Positions 34,031 to 46,662 of a DNA stretch of 64,000 nt are shown piece by piece. The notes beneath the pieces are model-generated. The model ran no database searches and was not told where the DNA came from. It saw only the letters and a program-made list of their open reading frames with translations. A program made the position numbers and the translations under genes. How positions within the stretch are numbered: position 1 is the first letter of the stretch; each line of letters starts with the position of its first letter. The stretch comes from Hedera helix (Eukaryota > Streptophyta > Magnoliopsida > Apiales > Araliaceae): contig OX359264.1 in the NCBI GenBank assembly GCA_947179155.2, positions 47,112,202 to 47,176,201 of the forward strand. Direction: 5' to 3'.

Positions 34031-35690
34031 TATTTTAGCACGTGTGGATATTTAATATATTTTGTATTTTTTTCTTTATTATTTAAAAAAATTCAGTAGT
34101 GTAATTTATATTTGGACCTTATGTTTTGGGTTTTAGTTTTGATAATTTTATTTAGTTTTGGGTTTAATTATTTTCCTTTTCCAAATAGTCGTCAGAATGA
34201 AAAATTATGTTACGTTCTTAGAGCATGTAAAAAGCATGCTCCCCTCTCACACGAGAGAGGGATCCACATGACCTACCCTCATGTGAGAGGGGGAGCATAC
34301 TGTTCACCATACTCCAAAAGCATGGAATAATTACTCCGTCAAAATGTAGTTTAGTACTGTAAATATGCTTCATACGGATTTTGAACAACTACGTTTTATG
34401 AATTAATTGAGATTATTATTTTTTATTCTCTCTGTAAGTTTATTGTTTTCCTTGTGGACTCCAGGGTTATTCCGTTCTTGTTGGTACAATAACATATCAC
34501 GTTTGTGTTAGAGCGTTACATTTTAACCATATTTCGCTGTGTTAATTGGCATTAAAATCATGATAATTATATCCGAATTAGGTGATGACTAAAAGAACAT
34601 AAAATGTTGAGCGTTACATTCTAACCATATCACGGTATGCTGAGTTTCATGGTGAATATTTTGGTTATGAAATTTTTTATATTTTTTATTATGGAAAAAA
34701 TAGAATGTTTTTGCTTCCTCACAAATCAAACATGCATACTATTGCGAGGTCTTCAAAGCTAAAATTTAAATTGGATGAGTACAAGATTAATGATCATGAA
34801 CAGGTAGAGTACTTGATTAAATATTGTGAGTTTCAAAAGCCCATTGGTACACCACAAATTGAATAAGCGCTACGTTTGGAAGCTGTATTGTTTTGGAAGA
34901 AAGACAACTTTAGATTGAGGCTAGTATAATTGAAGAATTGAGTCCTTGTTGAGTCACCTAGTATCGACGTGAGTATGGAAAATTATGTGACGTTTAATGA
35001 TGAGAATACTGTAATAGTTGAGAATATGCTCCTATGCAGTTGTTCGAGGATATTGAAATCATTGATTTTATTATTCCCGAAAAATTTCTTTGACATGTAG
35101 GTAAATTGGAATATATTGGTATTTTCTCACTTTTTTTTCCTTCAGATTTATCCTTTGAGAAGTTACATCGTTTTGATTCTGCAAAGATTGAAGATTTGTT
35201 TTTTTGTGTTTGAAACTCGTTTGCTTTAAAATTCAAGGATGATTTTTTTCTAAAGGGGAGTCTAACATGATGAAAAATAACAATGAAAAATCGGATTTTC
35301 ATATACTTTACATGTGTGGAGATTTAATATATTTTTTAATTTTAAAATTTTTTTATTAGGAAAATTCAGTAGTTTAATTTATATTTGACCCGCTTATGTT
35401 TTGGGCATTAGTTTAGATAATTTATTTAGTTTAGGGTTTACTTATTTTCCTTTTCCAAATAGTCTTAGGAAAGTAGTTTAGTACTATAGATATGCTTACT
35501 AGGGTTTATGAACAATTACGTTTTATTAATTAATTAAGATTGTTATCTTTTGTTTTCTTTGTGAGTTCGTTGTTTTTCTTGTGGATTTAAGGGTTTATTC
35601 CGTTCTTGACTTCTTGTTGGTACGATAACTAACATATCACGTTTGTGTTAGAACATTACAATCTAACCATATTCCGCCGAGTCAATTAGA
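34030..35690. repeat. Diverged direct repeat (34,030-34,555 and 35,313-35,690)
   Basis: Both segments run in the same order through 'gtgtggatatttaatatat', 'aaaattcagtagtgtaattt', 'ttccttttccaaatagtc', 'gtagtttagtact', 'cttgtggactccagggtt' and 'catatcacgtttgtgttaga'. The left copy has about 140 extra bases containing the hairpin at 34,236-34,298. The spacer (34,560-35,310) has coding-like stretches broken by stops that I do not recognise. Confidence 0.7.
34236..34298. repeat. Short hairpin insertion, MITE-like
   Basis: ATGCTCCCCTCTCAC (34,236-34,250) pairs with GTGAGAGGGGGAGCAT (34,283-34,298) across about 32 bases. The paralogous repeat at 35,460-35,475 lacks it, which supports an insertion. 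Confidence 0.6.
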
Positions 35691-36477
35691 GATACATTTA
35701 TAAAACGACTTTTATGGAAAATTCACTTTGCTAGAAATGCAGTACTGATGATGTGATAATACTCAATTTATCTAGTATAGAAGCAATGACATGTTAAAAA
35801 CTTCATGCGACTTTATAGTCTAAAAATAGAAATGTTTCTTTAATTTTGGAACCAACTAAAATAGGAAAATTTAGCTCCAATTTCAGAAATAAATTGTTAA
35901 CTGGAAACTATACTAATCTTAAGCTCATATAATCAGCCGTTGATTAGTGGAATAGGTTCTGATGTTATTCAAAAGGTCATAGACTTTACATCAATTGAAA
36001 CCGTAAAAATATTTTTTATTATGCTTTGAGGGCAGTGCCTGGTCATTTCTGTTTCTGGAGTTGAATGGGGTATGTCAAAGACCAAGGCGACGGCTGAGTT
36101 CTTGGGAGATTGGAGTAGAGCACAGGCTCCTAGACATTATCGGCTTAAGTGGGATCCACATGTTTACTTTAGCCTACCTGATTTGGAGAAAGAAAGGTTT
36201 CCCGACAAGGATTTGTTGTTGTCCTTGATCTTAAACAGACTCAGTAGCCTTGTAACGAATTATCTCAGGTTCATAGACCTGATATATGTGGTTTCTTGAA
36301 TTATAATTAGAGAGGCGTTTGCAAGCTACTTCATCTCAATTGTTAAATTAGCCTTTCTATGATACTTTACCTCTATTTCATCTAGTTGTGTCAGTATATT
36401 TTCCAGTTTCTTTTACTTGAATACATTTTACAACATCCTATTTATTTGTAAAACTAAAACTTTGACTTTCTTTTCAG

Positions 36478-39400
36478 GTATAGTTTCTTTTCTGAAGCAA
36501 TTTTCATATAAGGACATAAAGAGGGCAACTGATAGTTTTCGCAGAATCATTGACACCTCATCTCAAGGTGCTGCTTATAAAGCTAAATTTCAAAGTGGTA
36601 CTATTGCTCTGGTGAAAGAAGTAAGGGTTTTCAATGAAGAAGATGATGCCTTCTATAGAGAAGTTCAGCTCTTGGGGCGCTTGCATCACCGTCACATTGT
36701 TGCACTTAGTGGATTTTCTGTTGGACATAAGAGGTTTGAGATTTATTTTTGCTTTACCTTTGTTAGAGCTCTTCTTTGCCAAGAATACATTATGAGAAAC
36801 TGCTGATCTAAAGGACTCTTAATAGGGAGTGAGGACCGAGGGGGCAAGGGACACAACAAAAGTTTCAAAGGCTGGCAGTGAGTTAGAGAGAGGAGGCTTA
36901 GGCTCTGAGTAACAATGTAAAATTATTTTTTTTTTTTTAGGGGATGTGGGGGGGGGGGGGGGGGGGGGGGGGGGGAGGGGGTTGGGTTGGGTTGAGGTGG
37001 AGGGGAGAAGGGAGAGTGAGAGTTTTCAGCTTAACCTGAGAGGAGGATGTTTGCAATCTACTTTCTGAGATCTCAAGTGTTTCTAGAGATTGAGAATCTA
37101 AATGACGTAGGCGCATGAGTGCAAAGCTCTGCACATCCAAGAACAATACTAAAATTTGGTGAATCAACTTTGGTTGTGAACCTTCCTCAGATACTATTAT
37201 TACATAGGTTATCATTGATACGGTGTGAAACCATATGAAAATTAAGGACCTATGATGCAAGTGTTTCTTTTTACTATGTAGGGCGCCTCACTACTACATC
37301 ATCCTTGTTTTTGTTTTCTCTACTTGTCAGCCTCGACCTTAACGTGCCTATTTAATCATATATTTTTTAAAAGTCAAGCTTATCATAGAAAGATTTGATG
37401 TTATCTACGGCTATCTCATATTTGTTTTTTTTAAGTTATCTTATATTTATATTAGTTGAAATTTATAGTTCATTTCATCTCATCTCATTGTGAATTTGGA
37501 TTAAATAATAGTTTTGTCCACCCCTTCAATGGGAGTTAAAGTAATGTAATGTCCTCAAGGCATATGCCTGCTGTTGAAGTTCGTAGGTAGTTTTCTCAGA
37601 GACATAAGATTGTGTTTTCTTTCTCATTCGGCTTGGGGATGTTCATGAGCATCTGAGGAGCCTACTTTGATACACGTATTTCGTCGCCTTATACATTGTA
37701 AATATATATTTGATTTATCCTTTCCCCTTTTTGTTTTAGCATAGAATCTTTGATACCATCTATATTGTCGAGGTGATAAAATAAGAACGCTTATAAACGA
37801 AGTGATATGGTTACATGTAGTATCAATCTTAATTCTTACTCAATTTTGGTCCTGATGAACCATTGCTTCGTTTCAGAAAATAATAGCGTGTACTTAGCAA
37901 CGAAGATAAAATAGTAAAAATTTGACTATCGCAATATCTCCAAGTCTTTTGGGATATTCTTCTGACATCTTCTACGTTGACAGACTTTAACTTGGATTAT
38001 TACTTTTTCCTCCATCACAATAGTCTCTTGGTCATGGAAGCTGCTGGCTTTTATTAATGATCTTCTTAAAATTCTAAAAGATTTGTTGCTTTTTCTTCTT
38101 CTACTTTTTTTTTATAAGAAAATTATTTCTTATGCTCTTTTCAGGTTCCTAGTGTTTGAAAATATAGAAAATGGAAGCCTAAAGGAGCATTTAAATGGTA
38201 ACTTTTGCAGCAGAAACTTCATGTATTAACCCAGTTTGATTTTGTGAAAAAGTTTAGCTCTTTGCAGATCCTCTGAAGACTCCCTTGAATTGGAGAACAA
38301 GGCTAAAAATAGCCATTGGAGTTGCAGCTGCATTAGTAAGTTTCCAGCAGCATACCGTCTTATTCACATATATGCTCAAATATTTCTCTATTTTCTGGTG
38401 TGCCATTTCTGTTTGACAAAGATAAATTATATGAAAGCAAAGTGATATATACAATCTTCTGTAAACTTTTATGCTATTTAGTATGAAATGACTGCAAACA
38501 CTCCATGAGAAGTCCTTTTTCTGATATACAACATTGGTCATAGGGATTCCAAAACATTCCCTCAGTACTCCAGAAAGACATACTTGTAATAGTTAATTAA
38601 TTCAGTCTTTCCAATACCTTTCTCTCTCCTTCCTACAAAATTCACCTGTTGAAAAGTTTTTAATAATTTCCTGAGGCGATTCTGCAGAACACATCAGAAG
38701 ATCTAGTTTTTACTTCAAGCGTTGATTGTTATGAATATAGAGTGTTTTGAGACATAAGGTGTTTTAGAGGGTGTTTAGCATCAGGATAGAAACAATCATG
38801 TGGCTATACAATCTAATGAGGCAAGGTTCTGAATAACTTCTGATATATTAATTAGCTTTTTCCCTTCCAGATCTAGCTGTTTGAACCTTTTCTTTTGATT
38901 ATTAGTTTGTATTAATTACTGAACCTTCAATGGAAGTTTGTTCCTCGCTTACTAGAAAAATAAAAGCCAATGAAATCTGCTGCCTCGTCCAAATGTCTTT
39001 ATGATCTAGGTCAGAGTCACATCACGATGTCTTCAACCACTTTCTTGCATTTCATGCATAATGCCATGAAAGCTAAATCTATACAAGATGTCTATTTTTC
39101 TAATGCTAAAGAAACTTCCTGTACATATGCGTCTTATAAATTCCTTGAACGGCTCATCTTAACCTAGGTATTCTTAGGACATTTGGGCCAGCATGCCATG
39201 CTCTCAAAGTCTGTCTTATCAACTCACTGCATTAGCTTTCCAGTTGATTTTGACTACAAATCTAATTCCGTTAGGAACTGTGTGCCCTAGAACTTGCTCT
39301 CCTTTGCTGCGTCATGCATCAAATCTTGGGACTAGCAAATCCCGTGAATTGTCATGCCTACAAAAATTTCTTTCAAGAAGATGATATCAACTGGAAAATC

Positions 39401-40393
39401 ATTCACACCAATAAGGTTTAAATTTTGAAAACATCAATGGTTGTTGCTTGGTGAAAGCAAACTCCTAAATCAGTTATGCAACCTGAACTGGTTACTGACA
39501 AGCACCTGGCTCTCTGAATGAGGTGCCTCTCAGATCAGCTTTTATGTACACTAATTTAATGAAAGAGCAACTGCAAATTTGAAATTGTGTTATTTTCCTG
39601 GAAGTCCCTGCATTGGTCATACCTTTACCAATTTCAGTCAGAGGATCTCAGTTACAACTTTATCCAATTGCAGGAATATTTGCTTTTCTTCTGCGACCCA
39701 CCAGTGTATCATTTATCTATTAGTTCAAGTACCATCATGTTAGATGAGAACTTCACTGCAAAGGTAACTACATTTTACTTTTCTTTCTGTTTCAATCTTA
39801 TTTTGAGCATTTTTCTTCTTTAAACCATGTGACTTTGTATGATTCGACTAAGTTAGTATCTCGCAATAAAGCTATGTTGTCAAATATAGTGAAGGCATTC
39901 TTCACACATGATGAATCCTCTTTCTTGTCACAGCTCTCCGATGTTGGGCTGTGCGGTTCTGGTGGAAATCAAGTCACACTACCACACTCTTCATGTTCCA
40001 AAGGTACGTCTCTAATAATAACTTCTCATCGTAATTTATTTCTTACTTCCATATTTTCTAGTCAGACATATTACTCTTTCAGATTGTGCTGGCCAAGTAT
40101 GTGGAAATATAGTCTTTCAGCTTGGCTTGTTAATACTGGAGCTAATAACCGGTCAGTCGTCAGGAGAGGGAGGTGTTGATTTAATTCAATGGGTCAAAGA
40201 ATCTTGCTTTACAAAATCCATACACAATATTCTAGACCCAGATCTTGGAAGTAATTATGACTCCAGACAATTAAAAGCTCTTTTGGCAGTGGCTAGATTG
40301 TGTGTAAATTCTGTGGATAAGCCGACAATTTTTGTTTCTCAGATAGTTTGGTATCTCCAGAACAAACTAGGAATTACAGACGACTTAAAATGA
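36478..40393 (+). pseudogene. 5'-truncated receptor-like pseudokinase (At1g49730-like)
   Basis: Six exons with AG/GT boundaries join in frame: 36,478-36,733, 38,145-38,197, 38,268-38,335, 39,674-39,763, 39,934-40,003 and 40,083-40,393 (TGA). The product is a kinase fold: FSYKDIKRATDSF, a lysine in ALVKEV, LLGRLHHRHIVALSGF, ENGSLKEHL, WRTRLKIAIGVAAAL, then QLGLLILELITG. Catalysis should be lost. The glycine loop is degenerate, HRD/N is replaced by YHLSISSSTIML, DFG reads DVG, and the activation-loop APE is absent. Upstream I found no signal peptide, ectodomain or membrane segment. An unrelated ORF (36,072-36,299, starting MSKTKATAEF) is not recognised and lacks a membrane segment. Intact exons may mean a transcribed pseudokinase, but without a 5' end I call it a gene fragment. 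Confidence 0.75.
36946..36976. repeat. Poly(G) tract
   Basis: About 28 consecutive G followed by 'aggggg', inside intron 1 of the pseudokinase locus. It could be length-variable or partly an assembly artefact. Confidence 0.8.
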
Positions 40394-40655
40394 CGGTTGA
40401 GTTAATGTTTATAATCTATATAGAAATTCTATATTCATCATGAATAGGGTTGATTGCTTTAAAACCTCATTTGCATATCCCAAGCTGATTGAGGAGCAAC
40501 TCATTAACAATTGTTTGTCCAAAATTAGGTGTCTATGGGAATATTTATGAATGGTATCGAATGGAGATACAATTTGAGATTCTATTACGATCTGATGCAT
40601 ATTATATTTGTAGGGGAAAGGATTAGGAGATCACAAAGACTCCCCAAGTACTTGT

Positions 40656-40951
40656 GTTACGTTTGGATTGAGAGAATGAAATAAAAGAATGAATATAATG
40701 AAAAATTGTGTATTAGATGATTATTTTGAAGGATAAATCATTCTAGTGGAATGAAAATTCGTTCCATCTATTTGATTTTTATTCCATGTGAGAGGTGATG
40801 GAATAAAATCCATCCCAATGGTATGGATATGTATGATAATTTTACCATTATATTACACCACTTACTCTCACCAACAACCAAACATATACTTGAAATATCT
40901 TAAAATCATTTTATTTATTTCTCTATTCCATTCTTTCAATCCAAACGCAAC
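40656..40951. mobile_element. MITE between the pseudokinase locus and DNAJ gene
   Basis: Terminal inverted repeats of about 30 bases: GTTACGTTTGGATTGAGAGA on the left, and a complement reading GTTGCGTTTGGATTGAAAGA on the right. The 296-bp interior contains 'ggaatgaaaattcgttcc'-like internal repeats and no ORF that matters. No clear target duplication was found; the superfamily is unassigned. Confidence 0.7.
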
Positions 40952-41738
40952 ATTGATGTTCGTTCTTATCTTGCTAGAAGTACTAAACATAGTGGCCTTG
41001 CTAGGAGTATATATCTTTTTCTTTTCATTTTCCTTGAGTTCTGTTTCCTGGCTTTGAGCTTCGGGTTTCAAGTTTGTTGCACAAGTCATTTACTCCTCTC
41101 GTTTCAGTTTTTTCTCTTATGCCGTCTGGGCTTTGTAGAAATCAGCATGATAAAGTATTTGAAAGATGATTGTTTTAACCAGAGAACCATACTGACATCT
41201 ACCAACCACTACATACATTTCTAAGAGAAGCCTGTTTCTTTCTCTCTCTATTTATTGGAGGAAACACCGGTGACTTCATTTTCTGTTGGCATAATAATAA
41301 AATGTGCACGTCTGATTGAGGATTGCTGCTAATAATCAAGTTTAATTCCCAGTTCGGTGCTCTAAAAATCAACCCAAAGCTCAATTCAATTCATTTCTTT
41401 CAAACAAACGAACGATCAGGCAAACAATAATCATGATAATAATTTCTAAATGTACATTCTTGAAGAATGCAATCAAGGACACTGATATCGACAGAGGACA
41501 CAAAACACATGCAAGTTAAACAAGTGTCGAACAGAGCTCCTTTTTTTTTATTATTACTTTTTTTTAAACAATAATAATAATTCAACAATGTCATTACCAA
41601 CAAATCTTTTCGTATGTGATCAATACATTGACAGCATAATTGCTGGCTGAGCATACAATGGCCCTTTCCTTCTCCGGACTGTTATAAATATAATAAAATA
41701 AAAACTAGAATACTACCATTTTATCCAAAAATTCCAAG

Positions 41739-44198
41739 TTACTGCTGAGCACATTGCACTCGTTGAGCTCCACCATGCATATCTTCGTCGTCCTCATCAT
41801 AGGCCTCCTGCTGCGCCTGAGCCTGCTTTCTACGCATCTCCTCCTCGATATTGACATCATGCATTGTGGTCTCTTCACACTCGTCCAACTCCATGGGTGT
41901 CATCTGTGTTATTGGCCGCGGTGGTAGGACTGCCTCCAGTGCCTGGACCTGCTCTGGGTTCATGGAGTCAGGGAAGTCAACAGTGAAACTAATGTAAAGC
42001 TTCCCCTTCATAAAAGGCCTCTGGTACATTGGCATACCCTCATCACTAATTGCCTTGAATTGATCTGCATTTTTCATCACAACATTAGATTCCTGAAAAA
42101 CATTGATAAGCATACAGTGCCTAATCAAGAAAAATTCAAATATTTTCTTACCAGGCTTAATAACTTCTCCTTGATTTGACTTGATAAGCAGTGATCTGCC
42201 ATCCAGATGAGTAAATATGAACTGGAAGCCACATAGAGCTTCAGTGAGGGACAGTATGTGCTCTACAAATAGGTCATCCCCCTTTCGTTTGAACTTGGGA
42301 TGCTCCTTCTGCTGGAGGACAAACACTATATCTCCCGTAACCGTGTCAGGCTGCAAAGAGACGAAACATATTAGCAAAAATTGATAAACCCTCGTTCAAA
42401 AATAAAAATAAAGTTAGCTTTGGAAAAACGAGGCAACACACCGCTTCATCAGCTTCACCAGGGAACGTAATCTTCTTCCCATCCTGCATACCCTTTTCTA
42501 CGTGGACTTCCAACACCCTTTTCTCTTGTACAACCTTCTCACCTTTGCACTGAGCGCATCGATCTTTATTACTAATGCTCTCTCCCGTTCCTTTGCATTC
42601 ATTGCAAGGATGCTGCATTTGCTGTATCATAGAGGGGCCAAGCTGTCTAATTGAGACCTTCATACCAGACCCTTGACAACCAGAACATGTCATCGATGCT
42701 CCAGATTTTGATCCCGTACTGAGGTAACACAAAAATCAAACCCGTAAGCATACTCAAATATACAAATTGAATTATGACCATAAAACACAAGTATACAAAA
42801 CCGAATCACTCACCCCTTACACTTCTTGCAAAGCACATTGCGGGATAGAGAAAGCTTCTTCGACGTCCCATTGTACAAATCCTCCAGAGAGACCTTTAGA
42901 GGATGAACAACATCCTCTCCTCTCCTCTGCCTTCGACCTCTACTACCACTACTACCACCACCTGATCATCATCAAGTCAATCGTAAAAAAACACAAGTTT
43001 TATCTTCAAAGACAAACATGGCAACCCAATAAACCTCCATACCAGCAAAAAATATTTTATAGTACAACACTATGAGAAGAACAAGTAAAAATGAAAAGCT
43101 TGGGCATAATGCAAGACTTATAGTAGAAGCTGTATTTCACCTCCAAATGGACTTCCCCCGCCAAAGAAGGACTGGAAGATGTCAAATGGGTCATTCATAC
43201 CCCCACCAGCACCCATTCCTTCCTTGAGTGCATCTTCACCATACTGATCATATATCTCTCGCTTCTCAGGGTCACTAAGGACCTCATAAGCCTGAGCAAG
43301 CTCCTTAAACTGCAACAGAAACAAAATGGATCAACTCAACAAACTGCTGCACCTTAAATTTTGAAGTTCCAAGTTTAAACAGCTAATATGAATTAACAGT
43401 TGCAATGAGTAAATGAACAGAAAAAAAGTGCTCTTTCAGTATTTGCAAAATATCAACCCACTCTATTAACTTTGCATTGGTATGTACCAATCACACATGA
43501 GCAAGAAATGACTGGGAAAAACAAAGGAGAACCTAGCACAACCCCTTGCGGAGATTCATCTAAAATCTTATTTGTCAAAACCTGAATTGAAGTCCTATCA
43601 CTAAAAAATGCATGTCTTTACATTCGATGACAGTCAAACGAACATGTAAATCATTAACAATAGAACAATATTATAAGACACAAGTACAAAGAAATTTCTC
43701 CATGTTTGAGCAAACAAATATCAACCACTAAACATAAGAACTATATCCAAACACAGATCCACCAGTTCCATAGGACAATTGATAAAACAAAACAATAACT
43801 AGAATCTGACCCAAATAATATCTCATAAAAAAATTTAAACCAAACCCAAAATATATCAAATAATTTACAGCAATCATTTCATCACAATACAGTAACTTCT
43901 ATACAGATATACCAATCAAAATTCAACCAGTAAACCTCAAACGTATAATCCACATAATAAAATTAAGCAGAATAACACCAAAAGTAATCAAAATTCAATT
44001 TACAACAATTCAAATAAACATTTCTACAAAGTAAAGAGGAATTACTTTCTCCGGATCACCACCCTTATCAGGATGATTCATCATCGCAGCCTTGCGATAG
44101 GCCTTCTTCATATCATCCTGAGATGAATTCTTTGAAACCCCCAATACCTCGTAGTACTTTGTATTGTTGCTCTTCTTGGGCGGCCCTCTGCCAAACAT
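41739..44198 (-). CDS. ANJ1: DnaJ/HSP40 co-chaperone, type I, farnesylated (ANJ1/AtJ3 type)
   Basis: Six exons on the minus strand: 44,198-44,046, 43,309-43,141, 42,961-42,814, 42,718-42,442, 42,350-42,152 and 42,064-41,739. They join in frame to 423 codons plus TAA, the usual size for this family. Domains in order: J domain with YYEVLGV and the HPD triplet in NHPDKGG, which stimulates HSP70 ATPase; a Gly/Phe-rich stretch (NDPFDIFQSFFGGG); four zinc-finger repeats (CKKCKG, CSGCQGSG, CNECKGTG, CAQCKGEK); the client-binding C-terminal domain; and a final CAQQ, a CaaX farnesylation box as in plant ANJ1, AtJ2 and AtJ3. The exon 6 acceptor was set at 42,065 because a more upstream AG would bring in a stop. 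It should act in the cytosol and on membranes in protein folding. The gene appears intact. Confidence 0.95.
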
Positions 44199-44348
44199 GT
44201 TCTTAGATTTCTCTGCACACCAGATTCAACAATATAAAAACCCAAATACCCAGTAAATAAACAGATCGATCCTGCAAAATTCTTGACAGAAACCCAGAAA
44301 TCAACTGATCAAGAAAGCCAGATGAAAGTGTATACAAGTCTTTAATTT

Positions 44349-44358
44349 TTATTTATAG
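44349..44358 (-). promoter_or_regulatory. TATA box of the DNAJ gene
   Basis: CTATAAATAA on the minus strand, about 150 bases upstream of the start codon. Transcription start is expected near 44,320, giving a leader of about 120 bases. Confidence 0.6.
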
Positions 44359-44359
44359 T

Positions 44360-45239
44360 AAGGGATCTGAAATTTAATTTAATTTGGACGGTTGAGATAA
44401 TAGTTCTAGATTGTTCTTCAAGGAGGACTCGATCGCTTATTCAGTTGTTCTCGCGGTGGCAAGACCGAAGTTTGTTTCAACTATGAAGTTCCAAACTATG
44501 AGACTTTTACGCAAATACCCCTGTTGTTTTTTTAACAAACTTATTGTACTCTTGTTTCAATTTCAGGGTCAGGATCTGGCATGAACAACAGATTAGCCTA
44601 GTTTGATTTGATCTGAATTTTTTAGATCTTGGCCGTTGATCAGACTAAATCAGACCAAACCTTTATTTTTGGATCGTCAGGCTAGGCTTGGCTTGGTGAG
44701 ATGTAGCATGTTGAGGACTACAGGCCAAGCTAAGCCAGGCCTTTGGCCAGTTCGGTCAAAATTTTTTTTTTTAAAATAATTTTTGTAGCGTTAGTCGTCA
44801 ACCTTTACTCTTTGTTTTTAGCTTGGTCAGGTGGTGACTGATGGGATGAGACAAGTAGCCACATTACAATCCTTAATTTTTTTTTTACCGTTGAATGTTG
44901 AGTTGTTGACTATAGTCTATAGAGATGAACTAAAAGAAAACACTTCTCGCTTTGACCCTTTTTGCTTCTTTTTCTTGGCAGGTGGCAGACTGCCAAGCGA
45001 CAACTTTTTGGCTGGGGCAGACTTTAACTTTTTTGGACCATGAAGTTTTTTTTTTATTTTTTTTTTTACCGTTCTTTTGCTGCTTTTTTTTTTTAATCGT
45101 TGCACTCACAGTGACTCACTTCAGTCACTAGCACATTTTTTTTAGGCATTTAGATTTAGTCACTTAGATAATGTCATTCTTATGTTTTATTTTAGAATGT
45201 ATTAGTATACATTTAAATTTAAATAATAACAAATAAATA

Positions 45240-45316
<77 letters not shown>

Positions 45317-46662
45317 CATTCTACACCCAATCTTTTAATATATAATTTAGATGTATATATAAATAAGTTAAAATAGTTTAATATATTTTTAGGAATTAGA
45401 ATTTCTCAACAAACTCAAGCCTACACGAAATCATCTTAGTAATGAAATAGAGTTCAAACTGCAGGTAGATAATTAAAAATCAAGTCTAAGGGAATATTCA
45501 AGTACAAATATTATTAGCTACCATTATAAATACATAAAAGAATGAAAAATGTGCATATTGAATGAAAAAAATCCAGATATTACTATATAATTCCATGGAG
45601 AATGTGAAAGTAGTATGTCTTTATGCCAATCACATTTGACGTGATAGGGTATTTACTTTTTAATTTTATTTATTTATTAATAAAAGAGCTTATTTATTTA
45701 TAGAAATTTATTTATCCATGTTTAATTGTTATAACTAATTATTGGGATAAACTCATAGTTTTTGAGTAATACTTTTAGAATCATGATGAGTTTATGCTAA
45801 TGAAATCATGCAAATGAGATCTAAAATCTAGATAGCTCAAAAACTAGAATGTTTGTATTCATAGGATCACTAATGTGGGGTTAGTGAATTTGGATAGATT
45901 AGTACATATTATGCTTGCTCTTTTGAAAAAGATGATTGATCTCATAATTATATATGTGGATACAATAAAATAAGTATGTAAGTGTTTATTAGAGAATAAG
46001 TTCACTGAACGTGACTCACTTAAAGGAACACCTAATGGAGTTTTACATGTCTGTCAATGGAAGTTCCTATAATAATAGTAGTATAAGAGATCATTGGACT
46101 TGAAATCATCATAGTATCTTGTATATTCTGAGTTATACTGTGTCATATTCCTTAAGTCTCTTTGGGTATATAAAAGGGTATGTTCGGGTATAATAAAGTA
46201 TATATGGAGGTTGGTGAATGATCAACAAATGATTTACTGCTTCTAGTAAATGGAGTGAATGTCCTATACGATTCGATATGATATCCCGGATATTGATAAG
46301 TCATTTAAATAAGATCTTAAGTGATTAAATAAAGGTTAGAGATTTAAAACCTAGTTTTGAGGAAGAAAATGTGTAGAGATAATTAAATTTTTATTTATTT
46401 AATCTATGTACTATAAAGAACCTATAGGGTATAATAAGATTAAAAAGAGAGGCTTTTGATATAAGGGCTCTAAGAAGAAAATTAATATGTAGAATGAAGT
46501 TGCACCAAAAGATGGGGGGTTATTAAAGTTAATCCTCGGGTAAATTATATGGTTAGTCAAAGGTATAGCCCAACTAACATGTTAGTTGTTGATAGAAGTA
46601 TGATATATATGTGTATTATGGTGCATATATTAGGATACATATATATGTTATGTGAATTCATA
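44360..46662. other. Intergenic stretch with (TA)n tract
   Basis: No gene is recognisable. At 44,580-44,770 several short inverted copies of 'gatcagac' and 'ggccaagctaagccaggcc' suggest a small degraded element. A 72-bp (TA)n microsatellite lies at 45,242-45,313. The remaining 1.3 kb is AT-rich with no coding signal. Confidence 0.5.
45242..45313. repeat. (TA)n microsatellite
   Basis: About 36 uninterrupted TA units. Confidence 0.98.

Noticed and set aside
36072..36299. 75-codon ORF as the missing receptor exon of the kinase locus
   Set aside because: It has no signal peptide or membrane segment, does not resemble receptor ectodomains, and has no donor in a matching phase that I could support.
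36417..36806. ATG-initiated 129-codon ORF as the start of the kinase protein
   Set aside because: Its first residues come from intron sequence upstream of a good AG acceptor at 36,476-36,477, and its end reads through a donor.
36946..36976. G-quadruplex regulatory element
   Set aside because: It is a plain poly(G) tract in an intron, could be an assembly artefact, and there is no supporting context.
42092..42100. AG acceptor at 42,093 for DNAJ exon 6
   Set aside because: Using it brings an in-frame stop; the acceptor at 42,065 restores the conserved protein.
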